This document shows, in pieces, positions 46,925 through 63,394 of a DNA stretch of 64,000 nt; position 1 is the first letter of the stretch; every line of letters starts with the position of its first letter. The notes beneath the pieces are model-generated. The model had not been told where the DNA came from, did not search any database, and saw nothing but the letters and a program-made list of their open reading frames with translations. The position numbers were made by a program, and so were the translations under genes. The DNA is from Haliclona indistincta (taxonomy: Eukaryota > Porifera > Demospongiae > Haplosclerida > Chalinidae): the NCBI GenBank assembly GCA_964017065.1, contig OZ024787.1:3686503-3750502 (forward strand), written 5' to 3'.

Positions 46925-47560
46925 TGGCCAGAGTTCTAATGAACACATACCCGTGCGCTGAGCTAAGTACATGTGAGACTGAGTGAGGACCTAGCTCGAT
47001 ATATGGGCGACACACCCACAATACCATAAAGTACATGTACCGTATTTCCTCGAATAGAAGCCGCCTCCGAATAGACGCCGGTCCTGTTTATAAGCCGGGG
47101 GTATAACGGTAACATACAGTATTAGAGGCCGGGTCTTGAATTAACGCCGGGTCATAAACATTGTGGTACCGCCCACAGTCAATTATCACGCCTTGTCCAC
47201 GTGTGCGCGTTCGTCCAGCCATGTCGAAGAGAAAAACAGCGTGATTGTCGTGCTGATTGTCATCTTCTCTTTCGACAGATGGCTCTTCTCCAATGCTAGG
47301 CGTCCAAGTACTGTATTATCTATGGTTTTATACAAAGGCTTCGACAAACATTAAGTAATAAACGCCGGCCTCGTTTAGAGGCCGGTCCTGTTTAGACGCC
47401 GGGGTAAAAACTTGCTGGAAGGAAATAGACGCCCGGGCTTCTATTCGAGGAAATACGGTACTCTTACAGGGACACGTAGCTTTAGAAAGCCATGGATTAG
47501 TTGCTCGAGCAAGGCTTGCCAGCACAGAAAACGTTTTCATAGGACTATAAATTCAATGAC
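46925..47560. repeat. dispersed repeat copy interrupted by a MITE
   Basis: Same block order as 34853-35235. Homology breaks after ATAAAGTACATGTAC and resumes at CTCTTACAGGGACACGTAG, with the 47037-47461 element in between. This copy is the filled site and 34853-35235 the empty site. Confidence 0.8.
47037..47461. mobile_element. MITE with TACCGTATTTCCTCG ends
   Basis: The left end TACCGTATTTCCTCGAATAG and the right end CTATTCGAGGAAATACGGTA are perfect inverted repeats. About 425 bp with internal CGCCGG repeats (GACGCCGG, AGGCCGG). The single open frame (47163-47354) shows no domain. Elements with these ends occur in many marine invertebrates. Confidence 0.85.
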
Positions 47561-47636
47561 AGAGTTGCTGCGTGCAGTTTGCTTGCCTATCGATAGGCAT
47601 CTACGCAGTGTTTAGATTCACTTTAACCCTTTATTA

Positions 47637-47665
47637 TGCCTCGGTGGGCGGAGCCACGAGGCATA

Positions 47666-47764
<99 letters not shown>

Positions 47765-48120
47765 TGTCTGTCCGTTGCCGGCATAGCGCATCGCACGCTA
47801 AAAACTAAGCGCTGATATCAGCAACACAGGTAGAAATCGCTATTTGCTCAGAACTGTATTGATAAATTGTTGGTTCTAAAGCTCTGTTCGTGAGTTATGG
47901 CGTGAGATGCTTACCTCGATGGCTGTTCCCGGCTATCTGGACTCCTCTAAAGACAAAACAGTTTACAGCTGACTGCCTTACAGCTAGTGAGTTCGTTTGT
48001 ACTACAAAACAGCTTGAGCTTGGTAGGTCCAGCGAAATTCTCTCGAAGGCCTACAGCTCGAGCTTGAGCTCGTTGGTGACGTAAAGACAAAATTGTCTAC
48101 TGCTGGCTGCCTTACAGCTA
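47637..48120. repeat. ATGCCTCGG hairpin, GT microsatellite and a recurring 3' block
   Basis: ATGCCTCGGTGGGCGGAGCC with CACGAGGCATAC forms a hairpin, followed by about 95 bp of GT repeats (47668-47762) and TCTGTCTGTCCG. The part from about 47880 (GTGAGTTATGGCGTGAGA onward) recurs at about 48605 and 49205, showing a diverged family with three copies in 1.6 kb. Confidence 0.75.
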
Positions 48121-48127
48121 TTGGGGG

Positions 48128-48535
48128 TAGCACGCGAGGTCAACTTGTCGTGAGGTCAACTCCACGAGATCAACTCTTGCACGATCAACTCTCAGCTGAT
48201 CAACTGTTCACGAGACCAACTTCATTAAGTCAACTCTTATAACGTCAATTCTCCACGAGATCAATTCAATAGCAAGGGCCGAAGGCCCGGTTTAGGACGC
48301 CCCTCCCGACGATCCTTAGGCTTAGCAAGGGCCGAAGGCCCGGTTTAGGACGCCCCTCCCGACTTTGCGCTGTTAGGATAAGTTTTTTTTAGGGTTTAGG
48401 GTTTAGTAGATAGCCTAAGTTGACTTCCTAACAGTTGATCTCGCAAAGTTGATCTGGTGAACAGTTGATCTCGTAAGAATTGATCTCGTGCACGTTGATC
48501 TCGTGCGAGTTGATCTAGCGAAAGTTGACTTCGCG
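48128..48535. repeat. two opposed arrays of a 15-bp GATCAACT repeat flanking a direct repeat
   Basis: Left array (about 48132-48270): nine degenerate units of about 14-17 bp around GAGATCAACTC. Right array (about 48417-48535): eight units of the reverse complement, around AGTTGATCTCG. Between them a block of about 55 bp (TAGCAAGGGCCGAAGGCCCG ... CCCCTCCCGAC) occurs twice in direct orientation, then a T run and AGGGTTTAGGGTTTAG. No coding potential. Confidence 0.85.
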
Positions 48536-48589
48536 TGTACAAATCCAGCTATTGAGTTCGTTTTTTTTTTTACTTCAGAACAGCATGGC

Positions 48590-49720
48590 AGACTTGTATA
48601 TGAAGCTGCGTTCTCGACTTATGGCGTAAATTTGCTTACCTCGCGATCGATGGCCATTGCTGGCGATCTAGAGTTCACCGTAGACAAAACTATCCACAGT
48701 TGACTGCCTAGAAGCTGATAGGTTACAGGATAGCAGCGTGTGTCTAAAGAAACTGTGTAAGCAAGCTATAGACGCTATCTCGCTCGTGTACGTGCTGTCA
48801 TAGATAATGGTGCTCTGCTGTGCTGTGCCCTGCGCGCACTCGAACTCGCTCGAATTGCGAACTGAACATTATAGACACGCCCAGTTGAATTAGTGGTTAG
48901 CACTGATTGGCTTCTGATTGCATAACTAAAGCACACTGCTGTACAGAAATCCTGTATACATGCATCTGCAGTTGCTGTGTTTGTGGAATATATTATCTCT
49001 GGTGGAATGGTGGATAGTTGTTTTTGTGGATATATAGTGTCATTCCACCGAGGCATCTGCACCTTAGGTGCTTCATTCCGTCTGTTACTTCAGTTTTGCG
49101 GCGTACGCTGAAAGGTAAGCTCTGAAACTAGCAATGCAAGTAGAACTCGATATTATCTCGCTTTTGATCATGTGAGAGCTTTACACGAAGCTTAGTTCCT
49201 GAGCTATGGTGTGATTTGCTCACCTCAATGCCCGTTTCTGGCGATCTAGACTTCTCCAAAGGCAAAGCTGTCAACAGTTGACTGCCTAGAACCTGATAGG
49301 TTAGAATTTTACTACAGGATAGCAGCGCAGGTCCACAGAAATCATATAAGCAAGCTATGGAAGCTATCTCGCTCGTGGTATGCGTGTGCTGGGCTAAACA
49401 CTGGAGACACGCCCAGTTGAAATGTGGTTAGCACTGATTGGCTTCTGATTGTATTACAAAAGCACTGCATTGTGATTGCTGTACAGAAATCCTGTACACA
49501 TGTACATGCATCTGCAGTTGCTGTGTTTGTGGAATGGTGGATAGTTGTGTTTGTGGATATTTGCTTATGGTGTTAGTAAAAGCTGGATACCATTTGCTCT
49601 ACAATATGAATAATTATTTGTCAGACAAAATTTAAAATTAATTTTTTATTGTATAATTATGTGAAATTGTGGCATTCCACCGAGGCATCCGCACCTTTGG
49701 TGCTTATATTTCTATTTTAG
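48590..49720. repeat. further copies of the ATGCCTCGG-associated family; no gene
   Basis: Copies at about 48605-48760 and 49180-49330 share the GCTTACCTCG / TGGCGATCTAGA / ACAGTTGACTGCCTAGAA blocks. Reversed CCACCGAGGCAT hairpins lie at about 49043 and 49678, each followed by a GCACC/GGTGC pair. The remaining DNA to 50318 has no supported gene. Confidence 0.65.
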
Positions 49721-50318
49721 TAGGTAACACCACTGGAGTGATAGTGATCAAAAAGATGTATTGCAGCAGTACTACTGGCTTGGTGATCCAAGTCACTGAT
49801 CTATGCTTTGTTCTACATTGGAAGCAAAGAAGCCGCATTATGTATATCATGTTTGGACTGACAGCTACAATACATATCTATCGATATAAATGGATGCTTC
49901 AAGTTCGATGGAGGATACCTATTAGCAAAACATAAGACTTGACTCAGTTTTTCTTGTTAAGTAATCATAAAAATTATAATCTAACCTCGAGTGTTGACAT
50001 TCAGTTTGTCTGTGAGCATGTGCCGCAATCTCCATGAGGTAGAGGTATATAAATTCCCCGTTGCAAGTTACTGCCCAGGAGTACTGAAAATTCTGTCTAG
50101 CACTTATAGTAGTAGGTGTGTAGTCTGGAGTGAAGTACATGCATACATGCAGTCACGTCTCCTAACCACACCCAAGTCTGGAGCTTGGTGGAGGTGTGGT
50201 CTAGGAACAAGACTGTAACAATACAAACGGTCAGCATTATGTCAAATTTGAGTTTGATATACAACAAAAAATTTGAAGGTTATAACATGGTACTACATGA
50301 TGTATTGATAATATAGGT

Positions 50319-53300
50319 CTATTGGGCTCTTCTAACAGCATTCATGACAAAACGAAAGAACGGACGAACTACGGACTGAAAGATAGAGTCATAGACAATG
50401 ATTGCTACTGCCAGGTAGAAGAGAACATTGAGCAGAAACACAGGAAACACAGACAGCACTAGACTCAAGACAGCCCAGAACAAACTGAAGATTGTGAGAT
50501 TAATAAACGTGTTGCTGGAGGAGAGAGATAGAGGGAGGGAGGGAGGGAGGGAGGGAGGGAGGGAGGGAGGGAGGGAGGGAGACAGAGAGAGAGAGAGAAG
50601 TTAGAGAATTAAGACAGCTGAAGGGTGAACATGACATACACATGTACTGCACAGTACCGAGGAGTTTATAAGTTCCAGATATTACTTTGTGTCACATGTA
50701 CAAGCAGCCTCGTACCCAGGCTCATATAGGCTAGTCTCATACCCAGGCTCAATGTAGCCTCATACCAAAGCTTTGTCCATTGTCATCTTTATCGGCTACC
50801 CAGGGTCTGACTCAGCAACCACATGGCGCTCAAAAAGCCTATCATGTACAAAGCTAGATTCAAAACTGAAGAGAACACACTAGATTGCTGGAGTAGAGAG
50901 GTGCTGTTTACTTAATATTCTCAACAGGTTGTCTTAGCCAGCACTTACACATGTATCAATGTATAGTGTGAGTGTGAGCTAGTGTGTTGTGGTAGTATTG
51001 AGTAAACAACGACTCTTACAAGACTATTTGACGTAGACTATAATTCATCCACGGAAGGTACCCAAAAAATCTGCCAACTTCACTCTTGAAAGATGTAAAA
51101 CACTAGAGAACAAGAACAAGTATGAAGTTAACTTTTGATTTTTTCATATCAATCTCTCCCTCTACGTTATCACTTCCTCTCATCTCAACCATTTTCTTTC
51201 TCTTTCCTTACATGTAGCCAAACGAGGCAGCATAGTACAGGGTGAACCCATACCCAGCCAAGAGCAAAGATGCTGATAGCAACTTGTGGTACAACCAGCA
51301 CTTCAAACATCACTGTGAGCATCTTCAACCAAGAGGTGTCCTGCTGTACCTGAGAGGGAGGGAGGGAGGGAGGGAGGGAGGGAGGGAGGGAGGGAAAGAG
51401 ATAGAGAAAAGGGAGGGAGGGAAAGAAAGGAGAGAGAGATAGATAGAGGGAGGAGGAATAGAGGGAAAGGAGGAGGGATAGAGGGGAGGAGAGAAGGGAG
51501 AATAAGAAAAAACGACAAAGAAATAGAAAAGTAACAGGTGCCTAAAAATTTAATCCATTGCACTACTCTATAATGACTACCCAAAACAACATACCATTGC
51601 TTCTTCTTCAGTAAACTCTGTTCTCTGGAATGGATGCACGATCGGTAGAAACATCTCATAGTAGTGGAACAAATAGAGATAAATGAACGTGTAACGAGGA
51701 AAGCTTTGGAATGAGAATGCTAACATGACAGTTTGAACTGGATAAGCAGCCTGTGAACAAAAGAGAAGAATAATTCATACTAGATTTTAAAGTGTATGTA
51801 CGAGAGATATACAAAAATAACTTATAGTACTCCCATTTTTTACTATGTATGTGACTTGTCGAAAAAAGAAAGAGAGTATTGCTGCTAATGTACAAGTTAT
51901 CATACATGTAGAGCTGCCTTGCATAGTAGATAAGATAATTTTCAAGATTTTATTTCCTCCATCCACAAAATTTGAATACGCACAAAACATTGAAACCATG
52001 CAGTATCCAGTATGCAAACAAGCTATCACTCCAGAGAGAGGCTAGGAATCATGCATAATACAGATATGGCTATACTATTGACGAATTTTTGTACTAACCT
52101 TGAATTCACTGAAGCTAGTTGGATGGATGTACTCATCCCTCTTAAGATGATCGATGGAAATAAGCAGAGATTCTATTGTGAATGGTCGTGTTATGTTCAG
52201 TCCAACCAGAGTCTCATAATTCAAAAGGAGTAAGTGACGACCATCAATTCTCTAAAGAAACAAAGTGTACTGTTCACTGATAGTGTTTACTCAAGGTATA
52301 CACACATGTATCTTGCTCATGACACATTAGGAAGTTGCCATAGCCTACACTACCACGTGTACTGGTCTGCTAATCCAGACGCTGATAGGTAGTTGAAATT
52401 TGTGCCTGCTACCATAAACGTAGAAATTTCATGCATGCTCAAAGCGCTTACAATTCTAAAGGTTTCTTCGTAAATTTTACATTGGAGCAACCAGAAAACA
52501 CACACAAAAAATATTTTTGTGTGTTGCAGATCTTAAAAATTTTTGCCAAGTAAATTTTTGCGTTTTTGTCTGATGACCAAAACGAAATTTTGGGGGGTAA
52601 AATTTTGTTGGTCCAATACAAACTGCATGGCACTTTGAGACCACTCGAAAATTCTTATGAATTAATTATTTTTCTACGTTTACGGTGAGTAATGACGAAA
52701 ACGAAATGTCCCACGCTGTTGTGTACATGTGAGAGGATAAGCATACCTCACGTTCAAAGATGACCATACAGTCTTGTTTTATTGTCTCTCCTTGTCCTTC
52801 CATCCACTCAATCACATCATCTGATGACCAATGAGAGATCGGTTTAGTGACGTAGTTACCACCACCACTACCAAACACTATGAATAATACTGACAGTGAC
52901 AATGCCTGGGAGGGAGGGAGGGAGGGAGGGAGGGAGGGAGGGAGGGAGGAGGGAGGGAGGGAGGGAGGGAGGGAGGGAGGGAGGGAGGGAGGGAGGGAGG
53001 GAGGGAGGGAGGGAGGGAAGGGAGAGAGAGAGAAATAGGGAGAGAGAAATAGGGAGAGAGAAATAGGGAGAGAGAGATAGGGAGAGAGAGATAGAGGGAG
53101 AGAAAAAATTATTACAATGTCACTTTCATGTACACAATTAATTTCAGTAGGCAAATGCACACTAGTAGTTTCTCTCTCTCTTCACTTACTAGGGCTAAAA
53201 GAGAGAGCACACAGATACAGACCAAAAAGAGTAGTACAGTTTGTGCATTAGCTTGTCCCGCTACTCGAAATGTAGCAGCGGCTGGATTAGTGGGCCTGGA

Positions 53301-54339
53301 GCGTTTTTGATCTGCTAGTGCTTTTAACTCTTCAGGAGTGAGTTGTGCTCTGCGTCGAGCAATCTTTTGAGGATAGGTCTGCTCCAATGTGTCCCTAGTT
53401 AAAAAAGAGAGAAGTTTATAAAAACAGAGAATAGTGCATTACAACACTAAGGTTATTTTATCATTAAAAAAATATGTTTTTGCCTCAACCTTATTGAATT
53501 CAACTGGAACTCATTAGTGTTTAGCGAAAAAAAATTCCTATTGCAGAGCAAAAATACGTCATGACTTCCAGGTCGTGATGCAAATATGTGAACTAGCACA
53601 GATGCACTGGCTTCCAGCTTGGTATGTTGCAGTCATAAATGAGTAGTAGGTGATAATTTACAAAGCCAGGTGACACGAATCCTGAAGTTCACACGTAATT
53701 ATACATGTATGTTTGGATAGGCTCCAAAATAGCAATAGTAATGCAGCTCTAAGAGTCTAAATATGCACAATATAACTACACAATAAAGATCACCATTTTG
53801 CAAACTCAGACATTGACCGAGGCTTGAACATGACGATAGTAATGATTTATGTAGCTTATGTACTTGTGTAGATTTACATTGAGTACTATCTCTGCCCATT
53901 CTTATTAATACCTAAAGCTGATGTTCACTGCTGGTAGGTCAGTCCAAGGCTTGCGACACATTGGACAGCGGTTGCTATTGGTGGGTGAAGGAAGAGTCAT
54001 TTTCATTCTAACGAGGCACACTTGACAGAAAGTGTGTCCACACGACAAGCTAGCCGGGTCGAGGAGAAGCTGGAGGCACAGCACGCATTTCATGGACTCT
54101 GGAACATCGTCATCTTCCGATAGACTCGCTGAGTGCTCTAACTTCTGCTCATGAGTGTGCATCTCTTGACGAGGCGGTGATACAATCAGCGCACGTGACG
54201 ATGGAGAAGCAGCTGTTTCCGTGGTCTTTACATCGTTTTCGCTGTCACAATCGGTGTCTGCCTCGCGCGGGTAGTCACTGTCCTCATAAGTCAAGTCCAG
54301 ATTGTCGTCCACGTCACAGAACTCGCCATCACGCTCCAT
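50319..54339 (-). CDS. BFAR: bifunctional apoptosis regulator (BFAR) homologue, RING-SAM-membrane E3 ligase
   Basis: Eight minus-strand exons: 54339-53912, 53394-53190, 52905-52747, 52251-52099, 51750-51595, 51349-51212, 51102-51020 and 50514-50319. They total 1,518 nt (505 residues; human BFAR has 450). Exon 1 has an acidic N-terminus and a C3HC4 RING (CVLCLQLLLDPASLSCGHTF, CQVC, CPMC), then NISFRDTLEQTYPQKIARR, which parallels the segment after the RING in vertebrate BFAR. Next come a membrane segment (TVLLFLVCICVLSLLAL), a SAM domain (ISHWSSDDVIEWMEG), a conserved PRYTFIYLYFFHYYEMFLP block, and C-terminal membrane segments (FWAVLSLVLSVFPVFLL). BFAR is an ER-membrane ubiquitin ligase that restrains apoptosis. 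Three of its introns carry long GGGA tracts (CCCT on the coding strand) at the acceptor. It is divergent from nudE. Confidence 0.92.
50515..50600 (-). repeat. (GGGA)n tract at a minus-strand 3' splice site
   Basis: Tandem GGGA then GA units lie immediately upstream (minus strand) of the last BFAR exon; on the coding strand they form the pyrimidine tract. Confidence 0.85.
51350..51520 (-). repeat. (GGGA)n and GA-rich tract at a minus-strand 3' splice site
   Basis: GGGA repeats begin right after the acceptor side of the exon ending at 51349 and pass into irregular purine-rich sequence. Confidence 0.85.
52906..53100 (-). repeat. (GGGA)n tract at a minus-strand 3' splice site
   Basis: About 105 bp of GGGA units, then GAGAGAGAAATAGG repeats, adjoin the acceptor of the SAM exon. 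It generates a long Pro-Ser shadow frame that is not coding. Confidence 0.9.
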
Positions 54340-54629
54340 AAAGACGAAACAGAGAGAAGCGATGATGAATATAGCGACACTGTAACCACGCCTATATACA
54401 TGGCCACGCCTATGTTTAAATTAATAACCGCGCCCTCTTATTTTTCGTATTATTAGAGAACCTGTTGATCGAGTGTCTCACAGAATTTGAGTGTCAAGGT
54501 GAGACAGCGCGCCGAGCGCCCGGGAATGCTTGAACGATAGCGTGTGAAAGAAGATAGTTAGAAACCTGACGACCCGTTTTTGAAGTGATTGACTTGTCTA
54601 CGTGTTTCTCTTAGGCTACAGTGGGCAGT
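54340..54629. promoter_or_regulatory. bidirectional promoter between BFAR and nudE
   Basis: 290 bp separate the two start codons. The interval holds a GC-rich core (GCGCGCCGAGCGCCCGGG, about 54510) and no TATA box. Divergent, closely spaced starts imply a shared promoter; there is no direct evidence beyond spacing and composition. Confidence 0.5.
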
Positions 54630-59082
<4,453 letters not shown>

Positions 59083-59283
59083 CCGGCCGGTGTGGGCTGT
59101 GCTAACCACCTTCTCTCTCTCTCACTTCGTCTAGTGTCTCTACGCGTTGCATGTTCTAACATTATCCACACATCACCTCATGCTGCTGTGTCCAGAGGAA
59201 CACTAAAGATTATGAAACAGTTCTAACATTGATGCTATTAATAATTAATTTTTAATACTCGGTTGTATGTGATTGATTTTTGG

Positions 59284-62200
59284 TCAACTGTCACGTCTGT
59301 CTCGTGAGCCGTTCTGATCGTCCAATGATGCATTGTCTGGTTCACTGTCACCTTGAAGGATCCCTTCTTCTTCAAGGAATTCGTCTTCATTCAGCTCTCC
59401 CTCCGACTCTAGTTCATCTGTCCCATCCTCTTGTCCTTCCCACTCCTCTGCTGTCCATTGTTCATCCTCTCCTTCAAGCAGCTCCTCGGTGTTTGGAGAC
59501 CACTGACCCTCTCTCTCCTCCTCTTCCTCCATTACTGGTTCTTGTGCCCTCAGTTGTCTCAGTCTCTCGACTGGTCTCATTAGCCTCTGCTTGATCTGCG
59601 CCAGTCTCAGTGCTTGGTAGATGCCCCACTCATTCATCCAACTTATTGGACCTAGCTGTTCAGACTCCTCGTCGTCTTCATCATACGATTTGATGAAGTG
59701 ACTGGAGGATCGTTTTTTTAACAGCGGTTGAGGTCCAGTCTCTGTAGTAGCTTCCACCTCTTGTTCATTATCATCAGATTCGCCGTTTGCACTCATGTCA
59801 TCTGAGGGTCGATGGCTGTGTGGTTGAGATGGTTGGTTGTCATGGGAACGCCCTCTGTCTTCAGTCTGATGAGCTATTAAGTTAAGTTTTGCCTCTGTTT
59901 CTATCTCTCCCTCGTGAGCAATTGTGTCATTTTGTGTTTCTCTGTCAGTTATGTCCATGTCGTTATTTTCGTTGTCTTCCTGGTGGTTATCTAAGAGGAT
60001 TCTTCTCATGTCCAGTGGAGTGGGAGCAGCTGATGTGAAGGTGCCTTGTGTCTCTGTCGGCTCTGCTGCTATGATAGTTGGCTGCTGCTGTCGATGGCGT
60101 ACTCTCCCACGTCGTGATCGACGAGGACGATAGCCATTCTGTGGGCTAGAGTGACCGCTGTGTGGTTCAGGGGTGGGGCTACCAGTACGATCAAGTGGGC
60201 GTTGAGAATCTGGTCCTGTATTGTCTTGATGTGGGGGTCTGTGGTCTTGATGTGGAGGTCTGTGGTCTTGTTGTGTGTTTGCTGGTTGATCTGAGTGCAG
60301 TGTGACTGCATTTGTAGTGGTATCATGTGAAAATAAGTTAGACCGAGGATGAGGCCATGATGCCCTTGGTCGCTGCTGCTGGGTGGTGGAGAAATGTGGA
60401 GTGGGAGAGACAAACATTGATCGATGAAGGGAAGCTAGTTCATTCCTTAGCTCTAGCATGTCCCTGTACCACTGTATGGGATAGATAGATAACGAGAGAG
60501 AGAAGGAGAGAGAGAGAGAGAGAGTGAGAGAGGAGAGAGAGAGAGTGAGAGAGGAGAGAGAGAGAGAGAGGCGTGGATGTGAATAGCTGACTCTAGTGTA
60601 GTATACATGTACCAACCTGATTGGTCTTTTTCTCAATATCTCCAGACAGCTTTGTCTTCAGTTCAGTGAATGATGCTGCCAGTGTGTGCAACTGTGCTGC
60701 ATTCTGTGTAATAGTGATAATACTAATGTTTACACAAGACTGTAGTAGTGCCAGTACCTCCACTAGTTGCGTCTCCAGTTGTGTCGATGAGCGAGTGATT
60801 GGTGGACGGCTGCTCAGTTTACTCTGTGCCTCTAAACCGATCTCTATTCTCTCTTCCAGCGTATGCAGTTGATTGACAATATTCTTCTGCCACTAGCATT
60901 CAGATCAAGCACAAAAATAAAATTAATATTTCATAAGAATGGACAGTTGACACTTTACCTCAGCTAGTTGTTGTTGAGTGGTGTTTTGTTCTACGAATCT
61001 GTCTTCAAACATAGATAGCCTTATCTCTAAACTCTCTATTCTCTCTCCGCTCTCTCTAGCCATCTCTTGCTGTAGCCCCAACAACATGCTCTCAAACTAA
61101 ACAAGAACGCAAATTTAGGTTCAGCTGATCTTCATTTTATTTTGCTGTTTACTGACCTTTTTTGCTTCGTGTTGTACTCTGTTCTCCAGCAGATTGAGTG
61201 ACTCTCGTAGTGACGCAATAGAGACATGAACAATATCTTGCACTTCACTGCACTGAGATTGAACTTCAAGTACTTCTTGCCTCCTAAAAGCGAAAATAAA
61301 ATCGAAAGATCCAGTTTCATCATGTACCTTGTTTTGATTTCTGCAGTGAGTACTCGAGTGAGGTCTTGCTTTGTGAGCAGTCCTTCACTCTCCAGTTGAG
61401 ACATGCTCTTTTGTAGAGCAGACATTCCTTGGTGTACTTGACGCTTGGCTTGCTATGAGAAAAAAAATTACTGAGTGAAGTGGAGCACAAAAGGATAATC
61501 AGTAAAATTAAAGATTTTCTTATAGCACTAACCTCAATATCTTTGAGCATTCTTTTCAGTTGCTCAGTCTGATCCTCCAGCACTACTTGTTGCTTGTCAC
61601 CATCTCCTAGTCTCTTCTTGATCTCCTACAGAACACATGCAGTCAATAGAGCATCAGTTAGTGCATTAAAAATTACTGCATGATTCTCAGTTTCAATGGT
61701 TGTAAACTCACTTCTTCAAGATGAATGAGTTTTTGCTCAATATCGCCTCTTGATTCAGCTCTTCTCTTCTCCCATCTCTCCCATTGTTGTTGTAGCTCAC
61801 TCATCACATATTCGTGCAGCTGTCTTGCATCTTCTTCTGTTCTGTCACTTAAAACTTTCATGGTTATGGAGGACTTTTCATCTGAAGAAGCCACTTTGCT
61901 TGATAAATCTTCAAGATTCTTTTGTAGCTGGCTAAAACTGAAAAAAATCAGCAGTCAATAACCATTTTTTCGAATTTATTTTTTCAAGCTCTGAATACCT
62001 TTGTTTCAGCCATTGGTCTTGATGCTTTCCTTCCATCTCTCTCGCATCTAGACTGTTCCTGAGCTCTGCAATGGCTGCCCACAGCTCACCTGTTCTGTAA
62101 GCACAAAGTGACTCACTAAGGCAATGGTTCTTCAACCAACCTTGCATCAACCATTCTAGAGAGATGATGCTCCTGTGTTACCAGCTCACCTGTCACACCA

Positions 62201-63231
62201 TCCATCTGCCCAACAGTGTTGCTCTAAGAAAGAAAAATTACTAGTATGGTTATGTGAAACATGAACATGTTTTAAAATTTAAAAAATAATTATTTTTAAG
62301 TCTCCATCGATTTACAAACAAAATTTTGCATTTTACTCGCTAAACATCATAATAATAACTATGCACAATTTTTGTGTATGTTTCATAGATTTCTCTACTG
62401 TCAATAATATCACAAATTCCTCATACTTTATGGGACCACGATGTCAATATACAAGTTCCCATTCTCACCAGTGAAAGGTGTCCTGTCTCAAGATTTTGAA
62501 CAGCTTTCCTCAATCTAGACAAGACAGCGTTTGTCTCCTGGTGTTGCTCTAGTAGTTCCTCCATCTTGTCTACACCTCCTTCCACTCTTGTTCCTTGACG
62601 CCCGACCACCGTCTCAAGATGCATCTGCTGCTTTGCAAGGTGGTCCAGCTCTTCCTCGATTCTCAAGATCATCTTTCTCATTCTCTCCCTCTCCTCTATT
62701 TGATGTCGATCAATCACTGCTTGAAATTCTCCAAAGGAATGACTAAGTTTCTTCACATCATCCGCCCCTCTTCTCTCATTCTCAGTTATTCGCTGTTCTA
62801 GACGATGTGCTAGTGACGAATTAGCATCATAAGAGTCTCTCAGAGATCTCTCCATAATGTCACGTTGCTCTTTCCACTCATCTTGATGCTGCCTGAGGGC
62901 TAAGGGTTTTGAGACAGACTGCATTCTGACCAGCTCCTCTAAAAAGAGCTGATGAGACTTCTCTAAAGCATTGATTCGCTTCTCCATATTGCCCAGTTCT
63001 TGGCTCTGGAGCCATCTTCCACCACCTCCTCCTCTTTCTTCGCGATGAGGGACAATTTCACGAGAAGCTATTTCTCTGTTAGGTGCATGTCTGCTGTTGG
63101 GCGTGAGAGGAGGCAAATGAGGCACTTGGCTTGTCCTGTGAAATGAGATCAATCATGAGAGGGTCCGGCAACATGGGTTTATGCTAAGTTTCGTACCTCA
63201 GTAGTCCTTCTCTATCTGTCCAGCCAGACAT
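59284..63231 (-). CDS. 996-residue coiled-coil protein, possibly centrosomal or ciliary
   Basis: Twelve minus-strand exons: 63231-63197, 63135-62469, 62223-62141, 62094-61999, 61928-61712, 61625-61533, 61452-61328, 61283-61157, 61096-60959, 60892-60758, 60703-60617 and 60471-59284. They total 2,991 nt, ending in a stop. The start MSGWTDREGLLR is set by the short first exon. Residues about 60-600 are a long series of coiled coils (KRINALEKSHQLFLEELVRM, DRHQIEERERMRKMILRIEE, LESEGLLTKQDLTRVLTAEI). The last exon (396 codons) is disordered: Gln/Pro/His-rich, with a basic RRSRRGRVRHRQQQP patch and then a highly acidic tail. A loose resemblance to FAM81-type coiled-coil proteins is possible; I do not recognise a definite family. 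The shared promoter with an X-box suggests cilium or centriole function (inference). Confidence 0.85.
60472..60580 (-). repeat. GA-rich tract at a minus-strand 3' splice site
   Basis: GAGA repeats (CT on the coding strand) lie just upstream of the last exon of the coiled-coil gene; reading through them yields a false N-terminal extension rich in Ser-Leu. Confidence 0.8.
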
Positions 63232-63349
63232 GGTGATCCAGATCGTAGGGATTCAGCGCCAGTCAGCGCTTTCTCCTCGGTTTGTTTTTCTCTCGAGACT
63301 GCGTGGACGCGCTTTCCGCGAGTGCGTGGGCGTTGAATCGGCTTGTTAG

Positions 63350-63362
63350 GTTGCTAAGCAAC
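63350..63362. promoter_or_regulatory. RFX X-box (GTTGCTAAGCAAC)
   Basis: A perfect 13-bp palindrome matching the X-box consensus bound by RFX factors, which drive ciliary genes in animals. It lies in the 163-bp space between two divergent start codons (63231 minus, 63395 plus), 33 bp from the plus-strand ATG. Confidence 0.75.
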
Positions 63363-63394
63363 GTATGGGTGCAGCTGGCGCCTGCAACTATACA

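Noticed and set aside
47572..47808. Val-Cys repeat frame at the GT microsatellite
   Set aside because: Pure GT repeat translation; no conserved flanks.
48128..48535. Telomeric or satellite DNA because of AGGGTTTAGGGTTTAG
   Set aside because: Only two TTTAGGG units, embedded in unrelated repeats between gene-bearing regions.
49438..49935. Open frames of 65-88 residues
   Set aside because: No splice context, no recognisable domain, and they overlap dispersed repeats.
52666..53160. Minus-strand Pro-Ser frame of 164 residues joined to the SAM exon
   Set aside because: Read-through of the CCCT tract in the intron; the SAM exon starts at 52905 after a CAG acceptor.
60472..60636. N-terminal extension of the last coiled-coil exon (MRKRPIRLV...)
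   Set aside because: It reads through intron CT repeats; the exon begins at 60471 after ACAG and joins the previous exon in phase.
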